NCBI RefSeq assembly: GCF_001591965.1
Contig: NZ_BCVX01000004.1
Location: forward strand, 348,407-412,406
Source of the DNA: Lysinibacillus odysseyi 34hs-1 = NBRC 100172
GTDB taxonomy: Bacteria; Bacillota; Bacilli; Bacillales_A; Planococcaceae
Length of the DNA: 64,000 bases
Reading direction: 5' to 3'
Every line of letters starts with the position of its first letter. The stretch's first letter is position 1. Made by a program: the position numbers and the translations under genes. The notes under the pieces were generated by a model that saw only the letters and a list, made by a program, of their open reading frames with translations, was not told the origin of the DNA and made no database searches. Positions 45,394 through 54,675 of this stretch are shown piece after piece.

Positions 45394-45618
45394 ATGGAAA
45401 AGTTGATCCTTAACTGGGGATTCCTGTATTTCCCGGAGGATAAGACGACTTATATTCCGGCTGCTATTGAAATGCTTTTATTATTTCTTATCGTCTTTTT
45501 TCTGTTTAAATGGCTGCGAAAAAATTCAGCAAAGCAAGCTGCAGAAGCACAGAAGCTGGAAGAACGTGCATTAAAAGAACGCGATAAACGAATAGAGATC
45601 GAAAAGAAACATCTTTAA
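45394..45618 (+). CDS. Small single-pass membrane protein
   Basis: 74 aa. One membrane segment (about 22-43, IPAAIEMLLLFLIVFFLFKWL) is followed by a charged helix (AEAQKLEERALKERDKRIEIEKK) likely to be a short cytosolic coiled coil. GAAGTG is a weak ribosome-binding site. It lies 21 bases after ppiB and is probably in the same transcript, ending at the terminator at 45618-45657. I do not recognise the family. Confidence 0.6.
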   Translation: MEKLILNWGFLYFPEDKTTYIPAAIEMLLLFLIVFFLFKWLRKNSAKQAAEAQKLEERALKERDKRIEIEKKHL

Positions 45619-45657
45619 AAAAAAGACAAGCCTCAAATTGCAGGCTTGTCTTTTAAT
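45618..45657 (+). terminator. Bidirectional terminator
   Basis: A perfect 13-bp stem AAAAGACAAGCCT (45621-45633) with 45642-45654 and an 8-base loop, T runs on both sides. It serves the ppiB operon and the convergent MFS gene. Confidence 0.9.
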
Positions 45658-45667
45658 TTGGAGAAAA

Positions 45668-46858
45668 TTACATTTTAGAAGGTCTCTTTTTAAGCGAAAA
45701 ATGTAGAAACAGCGTATAAAAAAGAGGAACTGCAATAGTAAAAATAACAAGACCATTCCAATTTAAAGATGACCAAATCGGGCTTAAAAGGGTACTCCCT
45801 GAAGCGACACCGATGTAGTAGGAAACAAGATATAAGCTGGAGGCAAGGCCTTTTTGTGTTTGTGCAGTAGAGGATACGGTACTTGCCGTTAAGGAATGGG
45901 CAGTAAAAAAGCCAAAGCATGCAATACACAAACCTGCTATAATCCCTGGTACGGCGGGAGTTAAGGTCAGTGCAAGACCGACTAAGAGAACCACTATGGC
46001 ACCATTCCGAAGAGACTGCAAAGAAAAACGGTTGGATAAATAGCTGGCCGTCGGTGCCCCGATAATACCAAAACCGTAAGCGAAATAAAGAGCTGAAATA
46101 GTATCAAGTGACATCCCGTAAGGCGGCTCTGTTAAGTGAAAAGGCAAGTAGGTCCACATGCCGGTAAAGGACATCTGTAATGTAATGCCCAGACCAAACA
46201 TCAAAAGCAGCAATGGATTCTTCATATGTCCGTAAAATCCAAGAAAATCAGTTTTCAGCTTCCGTACACCAGGTGAAAAGTTTTTTGATTTTGGTAAAGC
46301 AAAGAAAACGAATATACAAACGACAGCCCCGAATGTACTTAGATAAAAAATAGCATGCTGCCATGTCTGATGTTCTGAAACATAGGCCGTCACAACACGG
46401 CCGATCATTCCGCCAAGTGCATTGCAGGATATGTAAAAGGCGGTTGCCAGAGCGCTATATTTAGCGTCAATTTCCTCAGCGATATAGGCAAGAGCAGCTG
46501 CGGGAACGCCTGCAAGCATAAATCCCTGTACAAAGCGGATGGCTGCGATCATCCCAAATGAATGTGTAAATGGAATACAAATAAAAGTAAGCAAGGAAAG
46601 AAACACAGATAGTTTAATAAACAAAACCCGGCCATGGCGGTCAGAAAGAAACCCTAATATAATTAACCCCGCAATCAGTGAAATGGTTGGTAGCGACATT
46701 GTCAAACTGGCAGCGGATATAGAAATATTAAATTCTTCCGTATAGAGAGGAAGAAGGGGCTGAACTGAATACATCACAGCAAATATCAACATCGATGCCA
46801 GACCCAAACTCAGCACGATCATCCAATAAGAACGGCTTTCTGGTGAATATCCCTTCAA
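45668..46858 (-). CDS. MFS transporter, YnfM-like
   Basis: 396 aa, 12 membrane segments. The loop 2-3 motif is GFLSDRHGRVLF. The start YSVQPLLPLYTEEFNIS is typical of the YnfM/YybF-type MFS group (exporters of amino acids, drugs or arabinose-like compounds). The substrate is unknown. It lies only 21 bases after dctM on the same strand, so it may be read through from the dct operon. A functional link with dicarboxylate uptake is not shown. Confidence 0.82.
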   Translation of the reverse strand: MKGYSPESRSYWMIVLSLGLASMLIFAVMYSVQPLLPLYTEEFNISISAASLTMSLPTISLIAGLIILGFLSDRHGRVLFIKLSVFLSLLTFICIPFTHSFGMIAAIRFVQGFMLAGVPAAALAYIAEEIDAKYSALATAFYISCNALGGMIGRVVTAYVSEHQTWQHAIFYLSTFGAVVCIFVFFALPKSKNFSPGVRKLKTDFLGFYGHMKNPLLLLMFGLGITLQMSFTGMWTYLPFHLTEPPYGMSLDTISALYFAYGFGIIGAPTASYLSNRFSLQSLRNGAIVVLLVGLALTLTPAVPGIIAGLCIACFGFFTAHSLTASTVSSTAQTQKGLASSLYLVSYYIGVASGSTLLSPIWSSLNWNGLVIFTIAVPLFYTLFLHFSLKKRPSKM

Positions 46859-46879
46859 AGCTTCCCCTCCTCAAACAGC

Positions 46880-48151
46880 TTATTTTTTCATGAATTCCGG
46901 CAACCATAAAGATAATTGAGGGAACAGGACAACAATTACTAAAAAGGCAATCATCAGTACGATAAACGGAATGACTCCCTTTACGACTTCCCCTAATTTC
47001 TCTTTAGCAATCCCGCTTACAACAAATAGATTCAACCCTACAGGAGGCGTAATCATACCAAGCTCCATGTTAATCGTCATAATAATAGCAAAGTGTACTA
47101 AATTAATGTCGAAGTGATACAGGATTGGCAATAAGATAGGCAGTGTAATTAAGATGATGGAGACCGCTTCTAGGAACATTCCCATAATGAAGAAGAGGAT
47201 ATTAACGATAATGATAAACATCCACTTATTCATATCAGATTCAGCAATCCATCTCCCAACCTCTTGCGGTATTTGAGCATTTGTTAAGTATAGGCCAAAT
47301 AGTGAGGCAGCAGCTACGATCAGGAAAATCATCGATGTAATGTTGATGGATTCAACAATAATTGGCCGTAAATCTTTCAGTTTCAACTCGCGATAAATAA
47401 ATGCAGAAACGATAAGTCCGTAAACAACAGCAATAACAGCTGATTCGGTTGGTGTTACAATGCCCGAGTAAATAGAACCTAAAATAATAAATGGCAGTAA
47501 AGCTCCCCAAATGGCTTTTAACGATTTTCGCCCGCGCTCGGCCATTGTGGCAGGTTCATCACCTTTAAAGCCGTTTCGTTTCGCATAGAAAATGGCAGCG
47601 ACAATCAAAATGCCAGTTAGTGCTAATCCAGGGAAGAGGCCAGCCATGAATAAGTCTCCAATTGATTGCTCAGAGGTAATCCCGTACATAATCAGCGGAA
47701 TACTTGGGGGAATAAGGATACCCAGTGTTCCGCCAGCAGCAACGAGTCCCATTGAATAACGCTTATCATAACCGGCGCTGATCATTGCTGGAATCATAAT
47801 AGAACCAATTGCTGCTGCAGTTGCAGGGGAGGACCCTGAAATGGCTGCGAAAACAGCACAGGCCAAAATTGTTACAACTGACAGGCCGCCCGGTAAATGA
47901 CCTACCCAGGAGCGGAGGGCTTCAATTAAATAACGGGAAATACCACCCCGTGCCATGATGATTCCTGCCAGGACAAATCCCGGAATCGCCATCATCGGGA
48001 AGGAATCGAGAGCTGTAAACATACGCTGTGGCATCATATTCATATTAAAATCCGATTGGAGCAAAACAAAAATCGTAGATAATGCTAAACTGATTGCGAC
48101 CGGTACACGTAAAAATAATAATACAAAGAAACTAATTAAGAGGGTTAGCAT
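46880..48151 (-). CDS. dctM: TRAP transporter large permease DctM
   Basis: 423 aa, 12 membrane segments. Ion-translocating subunit of a tripartite ATP-independent (TRAP) importer driven by the Na+ or H+ gradient. GSSPATAAAIGSIMIPAMI and GGTLGILIPPSIPLIMYG are hallmark DctM segments. I start at the ATG ending at 48151, since AAAGGATG is then well spaced; the ATG nine bases upstream would touch the ribosome-binding site. It overlaps dctQ by 20 bases. Confidence 0.94.
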   Translation of the reverse strand: MLTLLISFFVLLFLRVPVAISLALSTIFVLLQSDFNMNMMPQRMFTALDSFPMMAIPGFVLAGIIMARGGISRYLIEALRSWVGHLPGGLSVVTILACAVFAAISGSSPATAAAIGSIMIPAMISAGYDKRYSMGLVAAGGTLGILIPPSIPLIMYGITSEQSIGDLFMAGLFPGLALTGILIVAAIFYAKRNGFKGDEPATMAERGRKSLKAIWGALLPFIILGSIYSGIVTPTESAVIAVVYGLIVSAFIYRELKLKDLRPIIVESINITSMIFLIVAAASLFGLYLTNAQIPQEVGRWIAESDMNKWMFIIIVNILFFIMGMFLEAVSIILITLPILLPILYHFDINLVHFAIIMTINMELGMITPPVGLNLFVVSGIAKEKLGEVVKGVIPFIVLMIAFLVIVVLFPQLSLWLPEFMKK

Positions 48152-48638
48152 AGTTTTCATCCTTTCTGCGCAGGATGTGAAGCAAACGTTCAATGAAACG
48201 CAGCGAGAATAATACGCCTGAAATCGGCAGGATTAAATAGATAATCCACATCGGTATGCCAACGTCAAGAGATACCATGCCGGAAGAATAACGAGCCTCT
48301 ACTAGAATATAGCCGTAGTAAGTATAAAAGGCACAAAAAATTATACTTAAAGCTGTGGCGATAATATTTAAGAAGAATTTCATTTTCTCGTTTAACCGGT
48401 CATACAAAATATCTACCTGGATATGCTGGTTATGTTTTAGAGCCATTCCGAAACCTCCAAATACCCCCCATATAATTGTATAGCGTGCGATTTCCTCTAC
48501 CCATGCTTTTGGCTCATTAAAGCCGTAACGCATAACAACACCATAAAAAATTAACGAAATGCCGATAACAAAAAATGTCCCCGAAAAGATTTCTTCTGCG
48601 TAATCCCAAATCTTTTTCAACATGGCTGTATGGCCCAT
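48132..48638 (-). CDS. dctQ: TRAP transporter small permease DctQ
   Basis: 168 aa, four membrane segments. YGFNEPKAWVEEIARYTIIWGVF and ALKHNQHIQVDILYD are typical of DctQ. Two ATGs (ending at 48638 and 48623) lie after AAAGG. The first is too close and the second rather far, so the start is uncertain by five codons. It is separated from dctP by a hairpin. Confidence 0.9.
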   Translation of the reverse strand: MGHTAMLKKIWDYAEEIFSGTFFVIGISLIFYGVVMRYGFNEPKAWVEEIARYTIIWGVFGGFGMALKHNQHIQVDILYDRLNEKMKFFLNIIATALSIIFCAFYTYYGYILVEARYSSGMVSLDVGIPMWIIYLILPISGVLFSLRFIERLLHILRRKDENYANPLN

Positions 48639-48663
48639 CCTTTCTATAAGTCTATTGAGAGAT

Positions 48664-48690
48664 GAAATGCCGGCTTATAGCCGGCATTTC
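48664..48690 (-). promoter_or_regulatory. Intercistronic hairpin between dctP and dctQ
   Basis: A perfect 11-bp stem, GAAATGCCGGC (48664-48674) with GCCGGCATTTC (48680-48690), loop TTATA. No T run follows on the minus strand, so it is not a full terminator. It could stabilise dctP mRNA and so favour the binding protein over the permeases, as is common in such operons. Confidence 0.6.
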
Positions 48691-48695
48691 ACCCA

Positions 48696-49739
48696 TTATT
48701 TTTTCAAAGCTTGAATACCTTCAATCAATTCTTTCGTAATTGTCTCGCCGAACTCATCGTAAACCGGCTGTAATGCCTCTTTTAATGCATCACGCTCTTC
48801 TTGCGACATTTCATAAACTTCCACAGTTCCTGAATTTTTGATGTTTTCGAATGATTTTTCATTTTCATCAGCTGCTAATTGATTCGCCAATTCCGTTGCT
48901 TCTGCTAATGCTTCTTCTACCGAGCCTAATAAGTCTGAAGGAATAGACTCCCAGAATGTTTTATTAACGAAGATTGCATAGTCAAGACGGCCATGTGCTG
49001 TAGTCGAAAGATATTTTTGTACTTCTTGATATTTTTGTGTATCAAAGTTATTGAATGTGTTTTCCTGGCCATCTACTGTCCCTTGTTGTAAAGCTGCATA
49101 TGTTTCACCAAATGCAATTGTGGCAGACCCTGCATCTAATGCATGGAATTGGGATTCTAATACTTTACCAGCCTGCGCACGGAATTTAAGCCCTTTAAAG
49201 TCTCCTACTTTCACAAGTGGATGTTTATTATTAGAAAAGTGCTTGAAGCCGTTACCCCAGAATGAAATACCTTTAATATCGTTTGCGGCTAATTGATCAG
49301 AGTTTAAAATCGTTTGTGCTACCTCTGACTTGAAGAATGCCTGCACATGCTCGTCATTTTCAAAAAGGAAAGGCATGTCGACATACTGCCAGCGCGGGTC
49401 GATCTTTACCATCTTTGTTACAGAAGGTGCAATCATATGCACGTTCCCCGATACTAACGCATCAAGTTCATCGTTATCACCATATAAAGAAGAAGAAGGA
49501 TACACTTCAACTTTTACACGGCCTTCTGTTTTTTCGTCCACTAGACGAGCAAACTCATCAGCAGCTTTTCCTTTGACAGATTCAATTGATGTTACATGAG
49601 AAAACTTAATTACCAATGGTTTTTCTGCTGTGTATTGATCACCGGAATCGGATGAGCCTTTATCTGCATCATCGCCGCCGCATGCTGCCAACACTAAAAC
49701 AATAATGCTTAGAATCGACATAAAAATCCATTTTTTCAT
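48696..49739 (-). CDS. dctP: TRAP transporter substrate-binding lipoprotein DctP
   Basis: 347 aa. Signal peptide with lipobox VLAAC (C20), then an acidic linker and the DctP fold. The substrate-carboxylate arginine is expected in LKGLKFRAQAGKV, and GTVDGQENTFNNF is the family signature. It delivers a carboxylate (probably a C4-dicarboxylate, given dctSR nearby) to DctQM. It lies 70 bases after dctB on the same strand. Confidence 0.93.
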   Translation of the reverse strand: MKKWIFMSILSIIVLVLAACGGDDADKGSSDSGDQYTAEKPLVIKFSHVTSIESVKGKAADEFARLVDEKTEGRVKVEVYPSSSLYGDNDELDALVSGNVHMIAPSVTKMVKIDPRWQYVDMPFLFENDEHVQAFFKSEVAQTILNSDQLAANDIKGISFWGNGFKHFSNNKHPLVKVGDFKGLKFRAQAGKVLESQFHALDAGSATIAFGETYAALQQGTVDGQENTFNNFDTQKYQEVQKYLSTTAHGRLDYAIFVNKTFWESIPSDLLGSVEEALAEATELANQLAADENEKSFENIKNSGTVEVYEMSQEERDALKEALQPVYDEFGETITKELIEGIQALKK

Positions 49740-49809
49740 GTGATTTGTCCCCCTGATTTCTCTAAATTAATATGTTAAAAGAACGTGGTGTCCTTTATAA
49801 CCAAATGTC

Positions 49810-50847
49810 TTACGAAAACTTTGGAAGCGCTTTTATATAACGGTCTGGATATCGCATTTTATAAAAGTCGTAGACAGGGTCAAAAGCCTTTTCCCAACGC
49901 TTCTTTTCTTCCTCAGGCAATGTGTAGATTTCCACACATTCACACTGCTCGATTTCCTCCTGCTTTTGAATGTTCAATTCATTTACCAAATCCCACTCCC
50001 ATTGCTGGACTTCCTGTAAAGCGCTTACTAAAATGGCCTGCACATCTGGTGAAAGGCTATTCCAGAACTCATAGTTAAAGAGGAGCAGATAACCTAAATA
50101 ACCATGATCGGATATCGTTAAATAGTGCTGGAGTGAATAAAGGTTTTTGCTGGAAATATTGGATAGTGTATTTTCCTGACCATCAATGCTTCCTTTTTTT
50201 AATTCATTAAAGACTGTATTAAAATCAATCTTTTTTGAATTGGCGCCAGCTATTTCAAATTGTTTATATAATATGTCGCTTGGCATAATCCGCATATTCA
50301 GCCCTTTCAAATCGGAAAAGGTGTAGATGGGATTTATGTTATTGCTTAATTGTTTAAATCCGCTGTCCCATATACCTACTGAATATAGATTGTGCTTTTG
50401 CAGTTTTTCAGTCAGCTCCTGCCCAACTTCACTCTGCAAATAGTCATGAACTTCCTCTAATGACCGAAAAGCATAAGGCAGGTCGAGCACCGATATTTCA
50501 GGAACAAGGTGAGTCAGTTTTGAGGTAGCCGGTGCGATCATTTGAATATCGCCGCGCATCAATGCCTCCAATTCTTCGCTGTCTTTATATAACGTCCCGT
50601 TTGCAAAAACTTGTACCTCTATGTAGCCGTTACTGTATTTCTTTACAAGCTCGGCGAATTTTCGAGCTGCTGTTCCTTTTGGAGTATCTTCACCGACAAC
50701 GTGGGAAAAGCGAATGACCAGCCGCTCATCTTCACTAAGCTGCTCGTAGTCTGTAGGATACGATTGATTATTTTGACAGCCTGCCAATAGCAATAAGAAC
50801 AAACAAATGGAAAGGAAACAGTAAGAGCGTGTAATGATTTTCTTCAA
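49810..50847 (-). CDS. dctB: Second TRAP-type binding lipoprotein, DctB-like co-sensor
   Basis: 345 aa. Lipobox LLAGC (C24) and the same fold as DctP, with LKGLNMRIMPSDIL and GSIDGQENTLSNI, but clearly diverged from the neighbouring DctP. In B. subtilis, DctB is a TRAP-type binding protein needed for signalling by the DctS kinase even though uptake there uses another carrier. Its place between dctSR and dctP suggests the same sensing role here. It could instead be a second uptake protein for DctQM. The start has only a weak ribosome-binding site (GAGGTG). Confidence 0.82.
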   Translation of the reverse strand: MKKIITRSYCFLSICLFLLLLAGCQNNQSYPTDYEQLSEDERLVIRFSHVVGEDTPKGTAARKFAELVKKYSNGYIEVQVFANGTLYKDSEELEALMRGDIQMIAPATSKLTHLVPEISVLDLPYAFRSLEEVHDYLQSEVGQELTEKLQKHNLYSVGIWDSGFKQLSNNINPIYTFSDLKGLNMRIMPSDILYKQFEIAGANSKKIDFNTVFNELKKGSIDGQENTLSNISSKNLYSLQHYLTISDHGYLGYLLLFNYEFWNSLSPDVQAILVSALQEVQQWEWDLVNELNIQKQEEIEQCECVEIYTLPEEEKKRWEKAFDPVYDFYKMRYPDRYIKALPKFS

Positions 50848-50984
50848 TCTAACACCTCAAACCTTTATGAGATTAATTGAATTGTAAATAAAATTACAAA
50901 ATAAACAATATTATGTTAATAAAGAACATTTTGGTCTTTTTGATATATAACAAAAGATATTTTAATATAACTGTTATAATACAT

Positions 50985-51022
50985 AATAAAAACGCCTGTA
51001 TCATTTTGATACAAGCGTTTTA
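50985..51022 (-). terminator. Terminator of dctSR
   Basis: A 15-bp stem (50989-51003 with 51007-51021, one mismatch) carrying AAAACGCCTGTATCA is followed on the minus strand by TTTTTATTAT. It ends the dctS-dctR transcript just after dctR, so dctB must have its own promoter in 50848-50985, which is very AT-rich. Confidence 0.85.
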
Positions 51023-51026
51023 AGCA

Positions 51027-51695
51027 TTACTTTAGAGAGTAGTATTTCGTTGGGCGTCCGACTGTGCCGTATTTTAGTTCAATGACTACTTTCTCTTTAT
51101 GGGCCAGGAAATCAAGGTATTTCCGCACCGTTACCCGTGCCATACCAACGTTTTGAGCAAGCTGCTCAGAAGTGACAGCCGAATCTACCGCCTGCAGACC
51201 TTCTACAATTTGCTTCATCGTCATCTCATTTAACCCTTTAGGAAGACTAGCCTCCTCTTCTTTAAGACCAAGCATACTGTCTATTTCCTGCTGGCCATAT
51301 AAACCATTTACAGGCTGTTGTTTACTATAACGGATATAATCCTGCAAAGCACGGTGGAAACGCTCAAAGCGGAAAGGTTTAATCAAATAATCAAAAGCCC
51401 CTAATCGTACTGCCTCTTGAACTGTCGGGGCATCACGTGCAGCCGTAATCATAATAATATCAGATGGAATTCTTTCATTCCGTAAACGAAGAAATAAATC
51501 CATTCCTGAAAAATCGGGTAAAAACATATCAAGCAAAATTAAATCCGGCTTCAACTGCAAAATCTTTTCGTACGCATCCTTTGCCGTTGAAGCTTCACCT
51601 ATACAGACAAAGTCATTTATTTTACTTAAAAACCCTTTGTTTACCTCCAAAACCATCGGATCATCTTCTACTATGAATACTGAAAGCTTTGTCAT
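51027..51695 (-). CDS. dctR: Response regulator DctR (CitB/DcuR type)
   Basis: 222 aa. Receiver domain with phosphoacceptor D56 (LILLDMFLP), acidic pocket EDD (10-12), T in MITAA and K in YLIKPF. The output domain is the helix-turn-helix of the CitB family (VTSEQLAQNVGMARVTVRKYLDFL). It should switch on dctB/dctPQM when DctS signals. Its start lies two bases after the dctS stop. Confidence 0.92.
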   Translation of the reverse strand: MTKLSVFIVEDDPMVLEVNKGFLSKINDFVCIGEASTAKDAYEKILQLKPDLILLDMFLPDFSGMDLFLRLRNERIPSDIIMITAARDAPTVQEAVRLGAFDYLIKPFRFERFHRALQDYIRYSKQQPVNGLYGQQEIDSMLGLKEEEASLPKGLNEMTMKQIVEGLQAVDSAVTSEQLAQNVGMARVTVRKYLDFLAHKEKVVIELKYGTVGRPTKYYSLK

Positions 51696-51697
51696 AC

Positions 51698-53284
51698 TTA
51701 TTCCACCCCGATTTTAATCGTCATTGTAGTTCCTATGTCAATAGCCGATTCTATTGCAACTATCCCATTATTGGCTTCTACTAATTGCTTAACGAGCGCA
51801 AGTCCAATTCCTCGGCCATCCCGTTTTTTCGTGCTGTAGCCATATTCAAAAATTTTTTGAGAATGGCCGCTAATACCACAGCCGCTGTCCTGTACCTCGA
51901 TAAACAGGAAATTTTTGTTTCCCTGTAATAGTAAATGCACATCTCTAATATCACGCTGAAGGCATGCCTCCATTGCGTTATCCAAAATGTTTCCTAAAAT
52001 GGTGACAAGATCCCCGCTTGAAATCCCATTTTTAAAGTCTGAGAGAAACGATGTATCGTCAATGGTTAAGGAAATGCCGAGTTCCTTTGCCCGCGAGTAT
52101 TTACCTAACAGAAGACCTTGAATAGAATAGTCAAAAATTTTATCGCGTAAGGTCTGAATGAGTTCTTCCTCGTCCGTTATTTCATCAATAATCAAACTTA
52201 CTGCCTCCTCATTCCGGTCTAATTGAATTAACCCTGCAATACTATGTAACCGATTCATATATTCATGCTGCTGGGCACGAAGGGAATCTACTAAAATCTT
52301 GATTCCTGTCAGCTCCTCCGCTAAACTATGAGCTTCCCGGCGGCTGGTCATCATAATAAGATGTCCCACTAACTTATCATGTGCTTGAATAGGAAATGTC
52401 CTTACCAGATACATTTGGTCCTGAATGAGAAGTGGGCGGTGACTTTCATGCTTTATAAGCTTTTCTTCCGCCACCCACGTATTCTTGAACAATTCCTGCA
52501 ATGTAGTAGTTGTGCCAAAAAAGTGTGTATATTGTCGTCCCAATCTATTAATAAATGTGATATGCCCTTCTTCATCTGTTGCTAAAATCCCTACATCCAT
52601 TGCCTGCATCATACTGGAACGCTCCTCGACGATCCGGGCAATTTCGTAAGGTTCCAAATTCAGCGTCTGCCGTTTTATATGATTTGCTACTAATATGGAG
52701 CCGATTAACCCGATGACAAGCCCCCATAATAAGGACATCATAATATCTGTTCGGTATTGTTGAATCAAGTGGTACCATTTAGGTGATAGAATACCAACAT
52801 TTACTACCCCAATTTGTCTTGAACCTTCTATATTCATGATAGGGACGAATGCACGGATAGAATAGCCCTGCACACCGTAGGCTTTAGAAATATATTCATG
52901 CTGTGATAGAGATTCGGTTTGGTCGCTTCCTTCATATAAGGTGCCAACCTTCGCTTCAGAAGGATGGGAATAACGGATCCCATCGGTATCAAATACAACG
53001 ATATAATCTACATCGGTCGCAAGACGGATACGTTCTGCAATCGGTTGGATGGTTTCTAAACCTTGCGTAGTACCTACTGTCTGCTGAATTTCCCCATGCA
53101 GGGCGACTGTTCGGGCGATGGCTATGGCCCGTGACCCGAACTCCATTTCAAATGCATCAGAAATATTATGCAACATGATAAAACCACTTGTGACTACAGA
53201 AAACAATACGATAAAAAATGAAAAAATAAACATTTGCAGACGAAGCGATATATTTTTTTTAAATCTTTTTCCTAAAAAAGGCAT
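51698..53284 (-). CDS. dctS: Sensor histidine kinase DctS (CitA/DcuS type)
   Basis: 528 aa. Membrane segment 1 (about 17-38), an extracellular Cache/PDC sensor (about 40-175), membrane segment 2 (about 180-200), a cytosolic PAS domain (about 220-310), then the kinase. The phosphoacceptor is H340 in QQHEYMNRLHSIAGLIQL, the form typical of CitA/DcuS kinases, with N-box DNAMEACL and G-boxes DSGCGISG and GRGIGLALV. I start at the ATG ending at 53284, with GGAGGA upstream; the ATG four codons earlier overlaps that site. Confidence 0.93.
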   Translation of the reverse strand: MPFLGKRFKKNISLRLQMFIFSFFIVLFSVVTSGFIMLHNISDAFEMEFGSRAIAIARTVALHGEIQQTVGTTQGLETIQPIAERIRLATDVDYIVVFDTDGIRYSHPSEAKVGTLYEGSDQTESLSQHEYISKAYGVQGYSIRAFVPIMNIEGSRQIGVVNVGILSPKWYHLIQQYRTDIMMSLLWGLVIGLIGSILVANHIKRQTLNLEPYEIARIVEERSSMMQAMDVGILATDEEGHITFINRLGRQYTHFFGTTTTLQELFKNTWVAEEKLIKHESHRPLLIQDQMYLVRTFPIQAHDKLVGHLIMMTSRREAHSLAEELTGIKILVDSLRAQQHEYMNRLHSIAGLIQLDRNEEAVSLIIDEITDEEELIQTLRDKIFDYSIQGLLLGKYSRAKELGISLTIDDTSFLSDFKNGISSGDLVTILGNILDNAMEACLQRDIRDVHLLLQGNKNFLFIEVQDSGCGISGHSQKIFEYGYSTKKRDGRGIGLALVKQLVEANNGIVAIESAIDIGTTMTIKIGVE

Positions 53285-53355
53285 GGATTCCTCCATTAAA
53301 AGTGAAATATATTTCTATATTTTATCATAATTAAGAAAAAATTGATTATTCTTTC

Positions 53356-53396
53356 ATAAGAAACGAGCGTGCCCTATGAAATAGGACACGCTCGCC
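53356..53396 (-). terminator. Terminator of patB
   Basis: CGAGCGTGCCCTAT (53364-53377) pairs with ATAGGACACGCTCG (53381-53394) around a 3-base loop, with one mismatch. TTTCTTATG follows on the minus strand. Confidence 0.8.
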
Positions 53397-53425
53397 GGGA
53401 GGGGAATAGAAATGTAGAGAATACT

Positions 53426-54595
53426 TTATGCGAAAGCCTTCTTAAATCTTTGTACCCCATCTTTAATTGTTTCAAATGAAGCAGCAACATTCATTCGTAA
53501 AAAGCCGCGTCCTGCCTCGCCGTACTTAGTACCCGGCTCGAGGGCCAGCTTTCCGATTGTCAACAGCCGGTCCATTACTTCTTTTTCTTCTAACCCTGTT
53601 GCGCGGTAATCGATCCAAAGCAGGTAGGTTGCCTGCGGTTTTGCTATTTGAATGCCTGGGATGGTAGTCAGCTCTTTAATAATGTAATCCATATTTTCCG
53701 ATAAGTAGCTTAGCAGTTCATCCAGCCATTGCTCTCCGTGTGTATAGGCAGCATGGATGGCTGCAGGAGCGAATGTATTCAGCTCAAATTGGCCATGTGC
53801 AAGGGCATGTTGTTCAAGCTGTGCGCGTAATTGTGCATTTGGTACGACCATCATTGCAGCTTGAATACCGGCAATATTGAATGTTTTTGTAGGGGCAATA
53901 CATGTAACGATATTTGCCTCCTCAGCGCGTTTTACTGTTAATAACGGAATATGCTTGTTACCATCCATTAGTAGGTCGGCATGAATTTCGTCCGAAATGA
54001 TAAAGACGTTATATTGAATGGCAAGCTCAACAAGGCGCTCTAAATCCTTTTCTGACCAAACAATTCCCCCGGGGTTATGGGGGTTACATAAAATATACAT
54101 TTTTACCCCTTGTTTAAAAGTTTCCTCGAGATTTTGGAAGTCATAGTGATAAGTTCCGCTGGCTTCTACTAAATCACAGGAAACGATTTCCCGCTGCTGA
54201 TGCTTAGGGACATTGAAAAACGGGGGATAGACAGGTGTTGAAACGGCAATTTTATCCCCGGGCTCTGTGAACGTCTCTACTATGCTGGCTATTGCTGGTA
54301 CAACCCCTTGGTTAAAGAGAATTGTTGCCGGATCAATTGTCCATTGGTGCCGCTTTTTAAACCAGGAAACAATGGATTCCTTACAGTCATCACAAACATA
54401 AGAGTAGCCAAACACCGGATGCTCCAAGCGTTTATGCAATGCTTTGATAACTGGCTGAGGTGCAGCAAAATCCATATCTGCTACCCACATCGGCAAAATT
54501 TCCGAGGCGTCAGGGATACTATAAACCATATCCATTCTGTCCCATTTTACTGAGCGTGTACTTCTTCTTACATAAGCTTCATCAAAAATTGACAT
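53426..54595 (-). CDS. patB: PatB/MalY-type C-S lyase (cystathionine beta-lyase)
   Basis: 389 aa. PLP enzyme of fold type I that cleaves C-S bonds of cystathionine or cysteine conjugates. MWVADMDFAAP, CNPHNPGG and the PLP lysine K237 in APTKTFNIAG are as in PatB of B. subtilis. The late arginine in GFLRMNVA binds the substrate carboxylate. It is divergent from yugE. Confidence 0.92.
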   Translation of the reverse strand: MSIFDEAYVRRSTRSVKWDRMDMVYSIPDASEILPMWVADMDFAAPQPVIKALHKRLEHPVFGYSYVCDDCKESIVSWFKKRHQWTIDPATILFNQGVVPAIASIVETFTEPGDKIAVSTPVYPPFFNVPKHQQREIVSCDLVEASGTYHYDFQNLEETFKQGVKMYILCNPHNPGGIVWSEKDLERLVELAIQYNVFIISDEIHADLLMDGNKHIPLLTVKRAEEANIVTCIAPTKTFNIAGIQAAMMVVPNAQLRAQLEQHALAHGQFELNTFAPAAIHAAYTHGEQWLDELLSYLSENMDYIIKELTTIPGIQIAKPQATYLLWIDYRATGLEEKEVMDRLLTIGKLALEPGTKYGEAGRGFLRMNVAASFETIKDGVQRFKKAFA

Positions 54596-54675
54596 ACTAT
54601 CACTCTTTTCTTTTTGGTAGTATCATAGTTATGTTATCATACAAAATAATGAAAAGAGTAGTCAGGGGAGTTACT

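Noticed and set aside
49815..49840. Cre-like AAGCGCTT at the end of dctB
   Set aside because: It falls within codons for the C-terminal dctB residues and has at least two mismatches to the cre consensus; not enough to call.
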